DNA of 64,000 nt, from contig CAWDGV010000007.1 of NCBI GenBank assembly GCA_963801985.1, forward strand, positions 310,001 to 374,000. The letters run 5' to 3'. Both the position numbers and the translations under genes were made by a program. Source of the stretch: JABDQZ01 sp963801985 (GTDB lineage Bacteria > Pseudomonadota > Gammaproteobacteria > Chromatiales > Chromatiaceae). The notes beneath the pieces were generated by a model that ran no database searches, was not told the DNA's origin, and worked only from the letters and a program-made list of their open reading frames with translations. Shown here piece by piece: positions 38,776 through 47,896 of this stretch; position 1 is the first letter of the stretch; each line of letters opens with the position of its first letter.

Positions 38776-40324
38776 TTAGAACTTGGCACGCCACCCAAGG
38801 GTAAGCAAGTGAGTGATCTTCATGGAAACCACCAAGTGTACCCTCATCTCCATCAAAATAATGTGCTTCAAGATAGAGTTCATGTGGCTCCCAGGCGATA
38901 TAGGCAATTTCCGGATTGATATAAAGACCTTCTTCATCAAGATCAACGAAGAAACGCATATTCGCACGCCAGCGTTCCTCCGCAAATGGTATTTCAACAG
39001 ATCCATTAAAATTATAGACATCGTCACGTTCAAGAGAGTTATCTGCATCAGTCAGATGATTTCCGGTGAGTTGCAGATTAACCCTTGTATCACCATCACC
39101 AGGATGAAACTCCATACCGGCAGCCCAGTTCACACTCTCAACTTCATCATATCCCTGCTCATTGGTCACCGGAACATCGCTCAAATAGGCGCCTTCAAAT
39201 CGCCAGGTAATCCCTGCTGACTCAAAAGCAAAATCACCGCCTACCAGCCAGGACTTGGGATAACGGGCAGTAAACGTATTGGAATAACATCGTAGCTGAA
39301 ATACGGCATTGACTGCCTGCCACGCTGAACAGTCAAGGCATATTCCACATCAGACACGGCACTGCTATAGCGCAGACCCGACAGCATCATCAGAATCCGG
39401 CTCATCATTAATAATAGTCGAATTTGGCATCACAGCAGCTATAGCAGGATCAACCTTGATACCCAGCACCTTCCCTCTCGAACGGTCTATCGGGTACCAG
39501 ATACTGTCACGATCAGCCAGTTCTGCTTCCCTGAAAGTTGGCAGGTAGAGAAAATCCAGTTTTCCATTGTCGATGAACGTTTCAACTCGCAACAGCGGCC
39601 TTGCCAGCCTGCGATCCGGCAAATCATCTAAAACCAATCGCCTCGCATCAACCGTGCTTAAGCGATCTGTTGGCGGCACTTCATCGATACGCCCCCAAAT
39701 CACTTTCTGCGCACCCAATGTTACCCTGGTATTTTCACCTCGATAACGGACATAGGTATCACCATAATCAAAATCCACGTCATTCCAATCCGGAGAACCT
39801 GTTTGACGATACCCATCGACACGCGCCGTGGCTTTCACTTCCCAGCTTGAATCAATATCCCATTCTGCACTAACCGTTGCATGACCGTAATAAAGCGCAT
39901 TTACCGGCTGATCATCTTTTACGAGTGCAGCTGCCTCTAACCAGACATCTTCCAGGGTAATCACTGAATTTGACTGGCCGCCTTCAGTGTCAGCTAACGA
40001 AGAACCGGAATTATCAATAAAGACTTCATCGTCCGGGGAACCATCATCAATCAGGATTTCGTTGGATTCATTTGCAGGCTCTTCGATAACAATGACTTCA
40101 TCGCCACTCGTTGCCGGTTCATCATCTACGATGATAATCTCATCCGAGATTACTGTTTCATCAGCATCAATAAGGATGATTTCCTCGTCTGAATCAGCAG
40201 GAATAACCAGCTCCTCAGCTGATAGACCACCTGTCAGAAAACAGCCCGAAACAATAACATAGAGTAAGAGGTATATGTCGCAACATGATGTAAACCGGTT
40301 CCCCAAGAATCCCAAAATTCCCAA
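38776..40324 (-). pseudogene. DUF1302-like outer-membrane protein with acidic repeats, three frameshifts
   Basis: The first 319 residues are in one frame from 40324. They hold a hydrophobic signal (YLLLYVIVSGCFL), then five tandem acidic units such as EIILIDADE and EVIVIEEPA. A beta-rich region follows (EDVWLEAAALV, GAQKVIWGRIDEVPPTDRLS, DDLPDRRLARPLLRVET) typical of DUF1302 proteins. A +1 shift at 39382-39388, a -1 near 39275-39282 and a +1 at 38803-38809 (CTT-G-CTT) restore the rest. It ends TLGWRAKF, with a C-terminal Phe as in outer-membrane barrels. The stop is 27 bases before the PAS-RND gene. DUF1302, RND exporter and LolA-like genes commonly travel together. Confidence 0.75.
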
Positions 40325-40392
40325 TTCTTTATATAATAGACGAGAATTATAAAATAAGTACTAGAATTTTATAAGTTTTTTGTCGTATATTT

Positions 40393-41219
40393 TTAAAGTT
40401 CAAAAGGTTTTTCCAGGCTGGAATCTGATAAAGCCCGTTTTGTAAACAGGTCCTTAGTAATACCAATATCGTATTTTATTTTTGTTGTTGCCAGTTGAGT
40501 CTGGCTACCCGTTTTCAAATCATACATGGTGCTGTCCAAAACCGTCCAGTATACCCTGAATTTTCTTTAGCTTTCTTGCCCTTATGCGTTTTACCGGTTT
40601 TTTCTGGTTTTTCTTGTACAAGTCAACCTTTAACGCAGTCAGTGTTTTCTTATGAATACAACTGATTCTTTTGGAATAAATAGAATTATCAGGATCTAAC
40701 CGGGGTACTTACCAGGCGAATACATTCAAGTCCACCCACTTTCTCAGTGCCATCCAGTTCATGTGTATCCATGTCGGGCTCCCTGTCCCTCAAATCTTCA
40801 TAGGTAAAGTCTGAGCCAACAAAACGTCCACCTTTGCGCTTCGAGGAAATCAGCCTGACACGATCCAAAGCAGGCAGGTAAATCCATTGATCACTGTCAT
40901 CGCCAGGATGATCCAGCGTGAGCAGGCCTGTATCCTTCACATCCGTAGGCAAGGAAAAACGCATCAGGTTCCAGCGCTCACCGCCACCCAGATCAATCCG
41001 GTAAATGGCAAGATGCCGTACTCTTTCCTGCTTTTTTTTGCCTTTGATAGTCATCACAACCTGTGAACTGGCATCTTTTCCGGCCGGACGGTCATATACC
41101 TGTTGTGCCAACAGCCTGGCTTCATCGGAAGCCAAAACAGGGCTAACTAATAAAAACAGGTAGAAAAAAACCATCGAAATGAAGGCAAACGAGCTGCAAG
41201 AATTACGAATAATCAACAT
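40393..41219 (-). pseudogene. Outer-membrane lipoprotein-sorting (LolA-like) protein, two frameshifts
   Basis: The start at 41219 gives a signal peptide (cleavage near VLA|SDEARL) and the LolA-like domain. It has a DASSQVVMTIKGKKKQERVRH block, WIYLPALDRVRLISSKRKGGRFVGSDFTYEDL and GLECIRLVSTPV. Two +1 shifts, at 40694-40700 (GTT-A-GAT) and 40549-40555 (GGT-A-TAC), restore the C-terminal strands (ALKVDLYKK, YWTVLDSTMYDLKTG, DLFTKRALSD) to the stop at 40393. The restored protein is about 275 residues, the usual length. It is the first gene of the export locus, followed by the DUF1302-like and PAS-RND genes. Confidence 0.8.
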
Positions 41220-41376
41220 GAATTTTCACCGGGGAGTAAAATCACTTAAACTGGCTTCTAAATTTGTACTGCGTATTTCCGTGAGTGTAGCCGATAATTC
41301 TGTTTTCGAGGTTATTTTTTAGCATTCTCTGTTACTCACAAAATCCAATCTTCGTTATCCTGTATTACCCACTGTT

Positions 41377-44300
41377 ATGCATCAGAACCTGAAAACACTT
41401 CCACCTTTTCCTTCATCCAAAGGCGAAAAGCTCCAATGGGGAAACATCCAGGGTTGCAGCCTTACATTAAATCTCAGCCGCATACTGGAAAATCATGGCA
41501 AGACGGCCCTGTTACTGGCTCCGGACGTCCAGACGGCCAACCGCTGGGAACAGGAAATCCGTTTTTTTTCCAAGCAACGTTTTCCCGTTATTAACTTCCC
41601 TGACCAGGAAACATTACCTTACGATATTTTTTCACCTTTACCGGAACTGACATCTCATCGACTGCTCTCACTGCATGAATTATGCAGCCTTGAGCAGGGA
41701 CTGGTAATAGTGCCTGTTGCCACTTTAATGCAGCGGCTTTGCCCCAAAAGCTTTGTTGAAGACAACATTCTAAGTCTCGCAATTGGACAGACACTCGATA
41801 CAAACAGTTTAAGACCGCAACTGGAACGTACCGGTTATCAATGCGTTTCGCAGGTATTCAGCCATGGTGAATTTGCCGTGCGCGGGTCCCTGCTGGATAT
41901 TTTCCCGATGGGCAGTGAGGAACCATTTCGTATTGACCTGCTTGATGATGAAATTGACAGCATTCGAACGTTTGACCCGGAGACACAAAGGTCTCAGGAA
42001 AAAATCAATGCAATCCAGTTACTTCCAGCACGGGAATTTTCAACCGATGAACAGGCAATCAGCCGTTTCAGGAAAAATTATCGCGAGGCTTTTCCGGGTG
42101 ATCCGCAACGCAGCCTGGTTTACCGGGATGTCAGCGAAGGCCTGTTTCCCGGTGGTATTGATAATTACCTACCGCTGTTTTTCGAGCAAACGACAACGCT
42201 ACTCGAATACCTCCCTGACAACACGCTGATTTTATTCCCTGCAGCATTCCGGAAAATTGGTGAAGAGTTTTTTCAACAGGTCATACACCGCTATGATCAA
42301 CGCAGTCACGATACGGAAAGGCCAATTCTCCAACCTGGATCCATTTATCTGGATACAGATGAACTCGTTGCGAATATTAAACAGTATCCTGCGATCATGT
42401 TTACTGATGCTGATGTCAGTAACAGAAAAAAAGGCTATTCAAGTTATTTCAACTTTGCCAGTCAACCACTGCCTGACCTGACATTCCACGCCAAGGCAGC
42501 AGAACCGGCTGCCTCATTGAAAGCATTCCTTGGCAGTACAAATTCCCGCACCCTGTTTACCGTGGAAAGTGCCGGCCGTCGTGAATTGCTTCTGAACACG
42601 CTGAACCAATATGCCATCAAGCCGGTGTTGGTAGAAAGCTGGCAGGATTTTCTCGACAGTGAAAATAAAAGCGGGCTATGCATCACCCCTATTGAGGAAG
42701 GACTGTGGCTCGAAGCCGAACAGCTCTGCGTTATCCCGGAAGCCCTGCTACTCGGTGAAAAAGTCCGGCAGGATCGCCGCCGAAGAAAAGCCAAAACCGA
42801 TGCTGACCAGGTTGTACGTAACCTGACTGAATTACACATTGGCACGCCGGTAGTTCATGAGGAACATGGAATCGGGCGCTATCTTGGTTTACAAACGCTG
42901 GACGTCGGAGACGATGACACTGAATTCCTGACGCTTGAATACGCAAAAGGCGACAAGCTCTATGTACCAGTCTCATCATTACACCTGATCAGTCGTTACA
43001 CCGGCGCCAACGAAGATACAGCTCCATTACATGCACTGGGCAGTGGCCAGTGGGAAAAGGCAAAACGCAAAGCCATCGAAAAAGTACATGATGTTGCAGC
43101 AGAACTACTCGACATCTACGCCCGGCGCGCCACGCATACCGGCTACCGCTTTAAGCTTGAGCCTTCAGAATATGACAGGTTTGCAGCCACCTTCGAATTT
43201 GAAGAAACCCCTGACCAGCTGTCAGCCATTAACACGGTAGTTCGGGACATGACTGACTCTCACCCAATGGATCGTGTAGTCTGTGGCGATGTCGGATTTG
43301 GCAAGACCGAGGTAGCCATGCGCGCTGCCTTTGTCGCCGCCATGAATGGTAAACAGGTTGCCGTAATTGCCCCCACCACCCTGCTCGCGCAACAACACTA
43401 CCAGAATTTCGCGGACCGCTTTGCCGACTGGCCAGTAAAAATTGAAGGTCTTTCCCGCTTTAAAACCGGCAAGCAGGCCACCGCTATTTTAAAACAACTC
43501 AAGCAAGGCACTGTCGATATAGTTATTGGCACACACAAATTACTGAGTGCCGATGTGCATTTTGACGACCTCGGATTGGTCATCATTGATGAGGAACATC
43601 GCTTTGGCGTCCGTCAAAAGGAACAATTAAAGTCACTGCGTTCTGAAGTCGATATCCTGACGCTGACGGCAACACCGATACCCCGGACACTTAACATGGC
43701 AATGTCAGGCATGCGTGACCTGAGCATTATTGCCACACCACCTGTTGCCCGGCATCCTATTCAGACGTTCGTCTCACAATGGAATGAATCGGTTGTTATC
43801 GAGGCCTGTGAACGTGAAATCAAGCGCGGCGGGCAAATCTATTTTCTGCACAATGACGTCAGCACCATTGAAAACACGACCCGGAAACTTTCTGAGCTGA
43901 TCCCCTCAGCCAGAATCCAGTTCGCCCATGGTCAGATGAGAGAAACAGAACTGGAAGCCATCATGCGTGACTTCTATCACCAACGTTTCAATCTGCTGGT
44001 ATGCACCACCATCGTTGAATCCGGCATCGACGTGCCCACAGCCAATACCATAATAATGGACCGGGCTGACAAGCTGGGTCTCGCCCAGTTACACCAGTTA
44101 AGGGGGCGTGTCGGACGTTCACACCATCGTGCTTATGCTTACCTGATGACGCCGCCGAAAAAGGCCATGACCACCAATGCCATTAAAAGACTCGAAGCAA
44201 TTGAATCCATGGAAGACCTTGGTGCCGGTTTCACGCTGGCCACGCATGACCTGGAAATTCGTGGCGCAGGTGAACTTTTGGGTGATGAACAAAGTGGCCA

Positions 44301-44859
44301 GATACATGAGATTGGTTTTACCCTGTACACCGAACTGCTGCAACGGGCAGTCACCGCGCTGAAGTCAGGAAAGCAACCACAGCTGGACCGGCCATTGGAT
44401 CACGGCACCGAAATAGACATCCAGTTACCCGCCCTGATTCCTGATGATTATCTGCCAGATGTACATAACCGGCTGGTCATGTATAAACGGATTGCCAGCT
44501 GCGACTCCAAAGAGGATTTAAGAGATTTACAGGTAGAAATGATTGACCGTTTCGGACTGCTGCCACAAGCTACCAAAAACCTGTTTGCCATAACCGAACT
44601 CAAACTCAAGGTTCACCCACTTGGCATCAGAAAAATTGAAGCGGGACAGACCGGGGGACGTATACTGTTCGAACCGGAACCCAAAATTGATCCAATGAAT
44701 ATCATTTCCCTGATTCAGAAACAACCAAAGGTATTTCAGTTTGATGGCGCTGACAGGTTAAGATTCATCATGGATCTGGAAGAACGTGAGCAAAGAATTG
44801 ATAAAATCCATCAACTTATTCAACAACTATCAGGTAAAAATGAACAAACTGCTGCCTAA
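41377..44859 (+). CDS. mfd: Transcription-repair coupling factor Mfd
   Basis: Mfd releases RNA polymerase stalled at DNA damage and recruits UvrA. The protein is 1160 residues, the usual length. A UvrB-like N-terminal module is followed by the RNA polymerase interaction domain (LHIGTPVVHEEHGIGRY near residue 487). The helicase motor has Walker A GDVGFGKTEVAMRAAF near 642 and the DEEH box IIDEEHRFGVRQKE. LTATPIPRTLNM and the RecG-like TRG motif around LHQLRGRVGRS come next. The frame is intact, in contrast to the divergent locus 157 bases upstream. That 157-base gap shows no feature I can support. Confidence 0.98.
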   Translation: MHQNLKTLPPFPSSKGEKLQWGNIQGCSLTLNLSRILENHGKTALLLAPDVQTANRWEQEIRFFSKQRFPVINFPDQETLPYDIFSPLPELTSHRLLSLHELCSLEQGLVIVPVATLMQRLCPKSFVEDNILSLAIGQTLDTNSLRPQLERTGYQCVSQVFSHGEFAVRGSLLDIFPMGSEEPFRIDLLDDEIDSIRTFDPETQRSQEKINAIQLLPAREFSTDEQAISRFRKNYREAFPGDPQRSLVYRDVSEGLFPGGIDNYLPLFFEQTTTLLEYLPDNTLILFPAAFRKIGEEFFQQVIHRYDQRSHDTERPILQPGSIYLDTDELVANIKQYPAIMFTDADVSNRKKGYSSYFNFASQPLPDLTFHAKAAEPAASLKAFLGSTNSRTLFTVESAGRRELLLNTLNQYAIKPVLVESWQDFLDSENKSGLCITPIEEGLWLEAEQLCVIPEALLLGEKVRQDRRRRKAKTDADQVVRNLTELHIGTPVVHEEHGIGRYLGLQTLDVGDDDTEFLTLEYAKGDKLYVPVSSLHLISRYTGANEDTAPLHALGSGQWEKAKRKAIEKVHDVAAELLDIYARRATHTGYRFKLEPSEYDRFAATFEFEETPDQLSAINTVVRDMTDSHPMDRVVCGDVGFGKTEVAMRAAFVAAMNGKQVAVIAPTTLLAQQHYQNFADRFADWPVKIEGLSRFKTGKQATAILKQLKQGTVDIVIGTHKLLSADVHFDDLGLVIIDEEHRFGVRQKEQLKSLRSEVDILTLTATPIPRTLNMAMSGMRDLSIIATPPVARHPIQTFVSQWNESVVIEACEREIKRGGQIYFLHNDVSTIENTTRKLSELIPSARIQFAHGQMRETELEAIMRDFYHQRFNLLVCTTIVESGIDVPTANTIIMDRADKLGLAQLHQLRGRVGRSHHRAYAYLMTPPKKAMTTNAIKRLEAIESMEDLGAGFTLATHDLEIRGAGELLGDEQSGQIHEIGFTLYTELLQRAVTALKSGKQPQLDRPLDHGTEIDIQLPALIPDDYLPDVHNRLVMYKRIASCDSKEDLRDLQVEMIDRFGLLPQATKNLFAITELKLKVHPLGIRKIEAGQTGGRILFEPEPKIDPMNIISLIQKQPKVFQFDGADRLRFIMDLEEREQRIDKIHQLIQQLSGKNEQTAA

Positions 44860-45535
44860 ATCACTTTTTTTCGTCGTAACAAGTTTATCGATACTTTTTT
44901 GCATGCCGGCAACTGCATTGGCAGAGTCCGGCGACCAGGTAAAAAACTGGTACACCATTGAGGTCATCAGCTTTACCCGTAAAAAGGACAGCCGGTTAAA
45001 GGAACAATGGTTGACAGTACCTTCACCACCCGTGGTTGAATCCCCGGTTTTATTGGATGCGATGGCTATTCAACCGGTACCTAAAAACGAGTGGAAACTG
45101 ACACCCCACGCCTACTCCCTGGGCAGAAGTCCGGAGCTTAAAATCCAGTCACACCAGGCATGGCGTCAGGCTGGACTGACAAAAGCAGAAGCACCATGGA
45201 TTAATCTCCGGAGCGAATCAGAGCAACTGCAAGGGGAGATCAGAATCAGCCTGTCACGTTATTTACATGCTGATGTGAATATCACGCTCGCAAACCCTGA
45301 TTGGTCAGCTTCCTATTATCCGGTAACTGAACAGCCCAGACAGCAACAGGCAGAAAAAATCAGCTTCAGAACATCACGTCGCCTGAAACGGGATGAACTT
45401 CACTACATCGACCATCCTCTTGCCGGTGTATTGATACGCATTGAACGCTTTGAAAAACCCGGGGCGCCAGCTGAACCTGTCATTGATGAAAGCATTGATA
45501 TACCTGCCAGCAAGGAACCTAATTCTGCAATCTGA
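44840..45535 (+). CDS. csiV: CsiV family protein
   Basis: CsiV is a small gammaproteobacterial periplasmic protein often encoded right after mfd. It was described in Shewanella as a peptidoglycan-binding partner needed for a D-type virulence or stress factor; its role here is unknown. The ATG at 44840 follows an AGGT ribosome-binding site and overlaps the mfd end by 20 bases. It gives about 231 residues: a signal peptide (cleavage near ALA|ESGDQ), then WYTIEVISFTRKKDSRLKEQW, a central helical region and the C-terminal DHPLAGVLIRIERFEKP that marks the family. The longer in-frame start inside mfd is rejected. Confidence 0.8.
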   Translation: MNKLLPKSLFFVVTSLSILFCMPATALAESGDQVKNWYTIEVISFTRKKDSRLKEQWLTVPSPPVVESPVLLDAMAIQPVPKNEWKLTPHAYSLGRSPELKIQSHQAWRQAGLTKAEAPWINLRSESEQLQGEIRISLSRYLHADVNITLANPDWSASYYPVTEQPRQQQAEKISFRTSRRLKRDELHYIDHPLAGVLIRIERFEKPGAPAEPVIDESIDIPASKEPNSAI

Positions 45536-45768
45536 CAAACAGATGACAATAAAACAAGGACTTAGCTGAAATTCAGGAATTCACTGCCTAAATCCTCATA
45601 TATACGGATAATTATTCTGTCAGTCGTCTATAATCCCAGTCCCAGCCGGGAAATAACTATTCAGGGAATGAGCAAACATTTTTGTTAAATAATTAAATTA
45701 TTAAATGGCGAATCATTTTTAATATTTATAATTCTTTTTTATCTAAATACAAGGAAGGAGGATTTAGA

Positions 45769-45873
45769 ATGGAAGTACTGAAAAACGTCTCAGATGGGAT
45801 GAAAATTTTAGCTGTCATTGCTGCAATAGCACTCGTTATTTTTGCAATGCCAGCCCAAGCGAGTTTTTTCTAA
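45769..45873 (+). CDS. 34-residue hydrophobic peptide of unknown function
   Basis: The reading frame starts MEVLKNVSDGMKILAV and ends AMPAQASFF. A perfect AGGAGG ribosome-binding site lies 7 bases upstream, stronger than any neighbour's, and a TATAAT -10-like box lies at 45727-45732. A terminator follows 22 bases after the stop. The peptide has a short charged N-terminus, a 17-residue hydrophobic core and AQA near the C-terminus, which could be a signal peptidase site leaving only SFF. It could therefore be a small membrane protein or a released signal-like peptide. It is not related to any family I recognise. The rest of the 45536-45936 gap is AT-rich and shows no other gene. Confidence 0.65.
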   Translation: MEVLKNVSDGMKILAVIAAIALVIFAMPAQASFF

Positions 45874-45895
45874 AACATATCGAATTTTTTTAATA

Positions 45896-45926
45896 AAGCC
45901 CTTCTCATTCAGAAGGGCTTTTTTTA
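45896..45926 (+). terminator. Rho-independent terminator after the 34-residue peptide
   Basis: A perfect 10-pair stem (AAGCCCTTCT / AGAAGGGCTT) with a five-base loop is followed by a run of T. It lies between the peptide gene and regB, so the peptide is likely a separate transcript. Confidence 0.88.
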
Positions 45927-45936
45927 TGCTTCACTA

Positions 45937-47220
45937 ATGACCAATTTAACTTCCACACACCAGCAATCCGAGCTCTTCAGCGTTTTATATCGCCTGTTCT
46001 GGCTAAGAAACCTCGCAATCGCAGTGCAACTTACCGTTATTTTTACTGTTCATTATTTTCTCGGTATCCCGTTACCGTTTGAAAAAATGATGGGAGCCAT
46101 TTCCATTCTCACAGTATTTAACCTGTTTATTGTCTGGCGCATGAAACAACGTTTCCCTGTCACAGAGCTGGAAATAGCTATTCACCTTGGTTTCGACAGT
46201 TTTATGCTAGCCACGTTACTCTACTACGCGGGTGGCTCAACCAATCCTTTTGTTTCACTGTTTCTTGTACCAATAGCCCTGGCAGCATCCTTTCTCAGCC
46301 TGAGCTATGTCATAGCGATCGCATTGCTGTGTATTGGCCTGTACAGTTTTCTGATGGTGAACCATCATCATATGCCCTCAACCCATGGGCGTTTTGGCGG
46401 CGACTTTAATCTGCATGTTATCGGCATGTGGATCAATTTCATTTTATCTTCGATAGTCGCAGTTATTTTTATTACCAGCCTGGCAAATATTGCTCGTGAA
46501 CGCGCCCGGAAACTGGCCTCCAGCGAAAAAGAACTGCTAAAAAACGAGTATGTTGTTTCGCTGGGTACACTGGCTGCAGGAACAGCCCATGAAATCAGCA
46601 CACCGTTATCCAATATTGGCATGATGGCAGACGAACTGAATCAAAGTCCGGACGATATCGAACTGGTAAAGGAATTTGCACAGTCCATCAAAGAACAACA
46701 GCAACACTGTGTACGACAGCTACAGAGGTTACGCAGCACTTCTGAACAGGCAGAACTACAGCAGGTACCGATGGTAGCCCTGCAGAATTTTATCGATGAC
46801 ATTCTTGATAACTGGGCAGCAATGCGTCCTGAAATCAAACTTGGCCGGGCGAGTAATTTGACTGTAAATCCAAATATTCAAGCTGACTTAACCATCACCC
46901 AGGCCATATCCAACCTGCTGAATAACGCCGCAGACGCTTCACTGGAAAACCGGCATCCCGAAGTGAATGTTTCAGTTGAAATTGAAAATAATAATTTACT
47001 GCTTCACATTGATGATTTTGGCAAAGGTTTCACAGAAGGTCAGGCGGAAATGGCTGGCGATATATCCTTTACGACCAAGGACAGCGGACTCGGACTTGGA
47101 CTGATTTTGTCTCATGCCAGCCTTGCACGGTATGATGGGTCCTTAACATTACATCAAAAAGATGTTGGAATTCGTTCCAGTATCAGTATTCCATTAACTA
47201 AAATTCTGGCTGATGAGTAA
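45937..47220 (+). CDS. regB: Redox sensor histidine kinase RegB/PrrB/ActS type
   Basis: RegB-type kinases sense the quinone pool and global redox state and phosphorylate RegA. The protein is 427 residues. Six N-terminal helices (about 22-180) contain the quinone-site motif GGSTNPF at residues 99-105, which matches the GGxxNPF consensus. The H-box has LGTLAAGTAHEISTPLSN with H218. C258 (QQHCVRQ) matches the position of the redox-active Cys of RegB. The ATPase domain has NLLNNAADAS, DDFGKGF and GLGLGLILSHA. It overlaps regA by eight bases. Confidence 0.92.
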   Translation: MTNLTSTHQQSELFSVLYRLFWLRNLAIAVQLTVIFTVHYFLGIPLPFEKMMGAISILTVFNLFIVWRMKQRFPVTELEIAIHLGFDSFMLATLLYYAGGSTNPFVSLFLVPIALAASFLSLSYVIAIALLCIGLYSFLMVNHHHMPSTHGRFGGDFNLHVIGMWINFILSSIVAVIFITSLANIARERARKLASSEKELLKNEYVVSLGTLAAGTAHEISTPLSNIGMMADELNQSPDDIELVKEFAQSIKEQQQHCVRQLQRLRSTSEQAELQQVPMVALQNFIDDILDNWAAMRPEIKLGRASNLTVNPNIQADLTITQAISNLLNNAADASLENRHPEVNVSVEIENNNLLLHIDDFGKGFTEGQAEMAGDISFTTKDSGLGLGLILSHASLARYDGSLTLHQKDVGIRSSISIPLTKILADE

Positions 47221-47758
47221 TAACACAACCATACTGGTCATAGATGACGATACGGTTTTTTGTCAACTGGTTAAACGGGGGCTTGTAAGACAGGGCTATG
47301 ATGTCGAAATAGCACATGATGAAGCAACAGCCTTAAAGTTGGCCAGCAATCAACAGGCTGATTTTATTTTTCTTGATTTACGTCTGGGTGATGCTTCCGG
47401 CCTGCAGCTCATCGAGCCATTACTTGATATTCGGTCAGACTCAAAAATTATTGTCCTGACCGGTTATGCCAGCTTGACCACTGCTGTCCAGGCAATAAAA
47501 CTGGGTGCCATCAATTACCTGGCAAAGCCGGTTGATGTGGCAACCATTCTCAAAACCATTTCCGATCCGGATTCTATTGAAACGCCCAAAAACCTGGAAG
47601 TGGAAGATACTTCACCCACTTCGCTGAAACGCCTCGAATGGGAACACATACAGCGCGTTCTGTATGAAAATGGCGGCAATATTTCGGCCACAGCCCGGCA
47701 GCTCAATATGCACCGCCGCACATTACAGCGCAAACTCCAGAAAAAGCCTGCTGAATAA
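47213..47758 (+). CDS. regA: Response regulator RegA/PrrA/ActR type
   Basis: This is the DNA-binding partner of RegB. The protein is 181 residues. The receiver has D11 and D12, phospho-acceptor D55 (FIFLDLRLGD), T83 and K105. A short linker precedes a Fis-type helix-turn-helix (RLEWEHIQRVLYENGGNIS, then ATARQLNMHRRTLQRKL), close to the nearly invariant RegA/PrrA/ActR recognition helix. Its targets are unknown; the copper receptor gene 138 bases downstream is one candidate. Confidence 0.93.
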   Translation: MSNNTTILVIDDDTVFCQLVKRGLVRQGYDVEIAHDEATALKLASNQQADFIFLDLRLGDASGLQLIEPLLDIRSDSKIIVLTGYASLTTAVQAIKLGAINYLAKPVDVATILKTISDPDSIETPKNLEVEDTSPTSLKRLEWEHIQRVLYENGGNISATARQLNMHRRTLQRKLQKKPAE

Positions 47759-47812
47759 TCTTTAGAGATTTATATACGGGCATAAACACAACCACCACAA
47801 CCTGCGACCTTA

Positions 47813-47832
47813 TGTCACATCCCTGTCACATC
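47813..47832 (+). promoter_or_regulatory. Direct repeat upstream of the copper receptor gene, candidate operator
   Basis: TGTCACATC occurs twice (47813-47821 with a final C from CC, and 47824-47832), 11 bases centre to centre, about one helical turn. It lies 65 bases before the receptor ATG, in the regA-receptor gap. No regulator is assigned; the pattern is suggestive only. Confidence 0.35.
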
Positions 47833-47896
47833 GCATTCAAATAGAATCCACTCCTTAAAAAATATAAAGATTAAAAAATCTTAAAAAGGGAGCATC

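Noticed and set aside
39987..40262. Ser/Ile-rich 91-residue plus-strand frame
   Set aside because: It is the complement of the acidic repeats of the DUF1302-like protein; repeat composition alone keeps it open.
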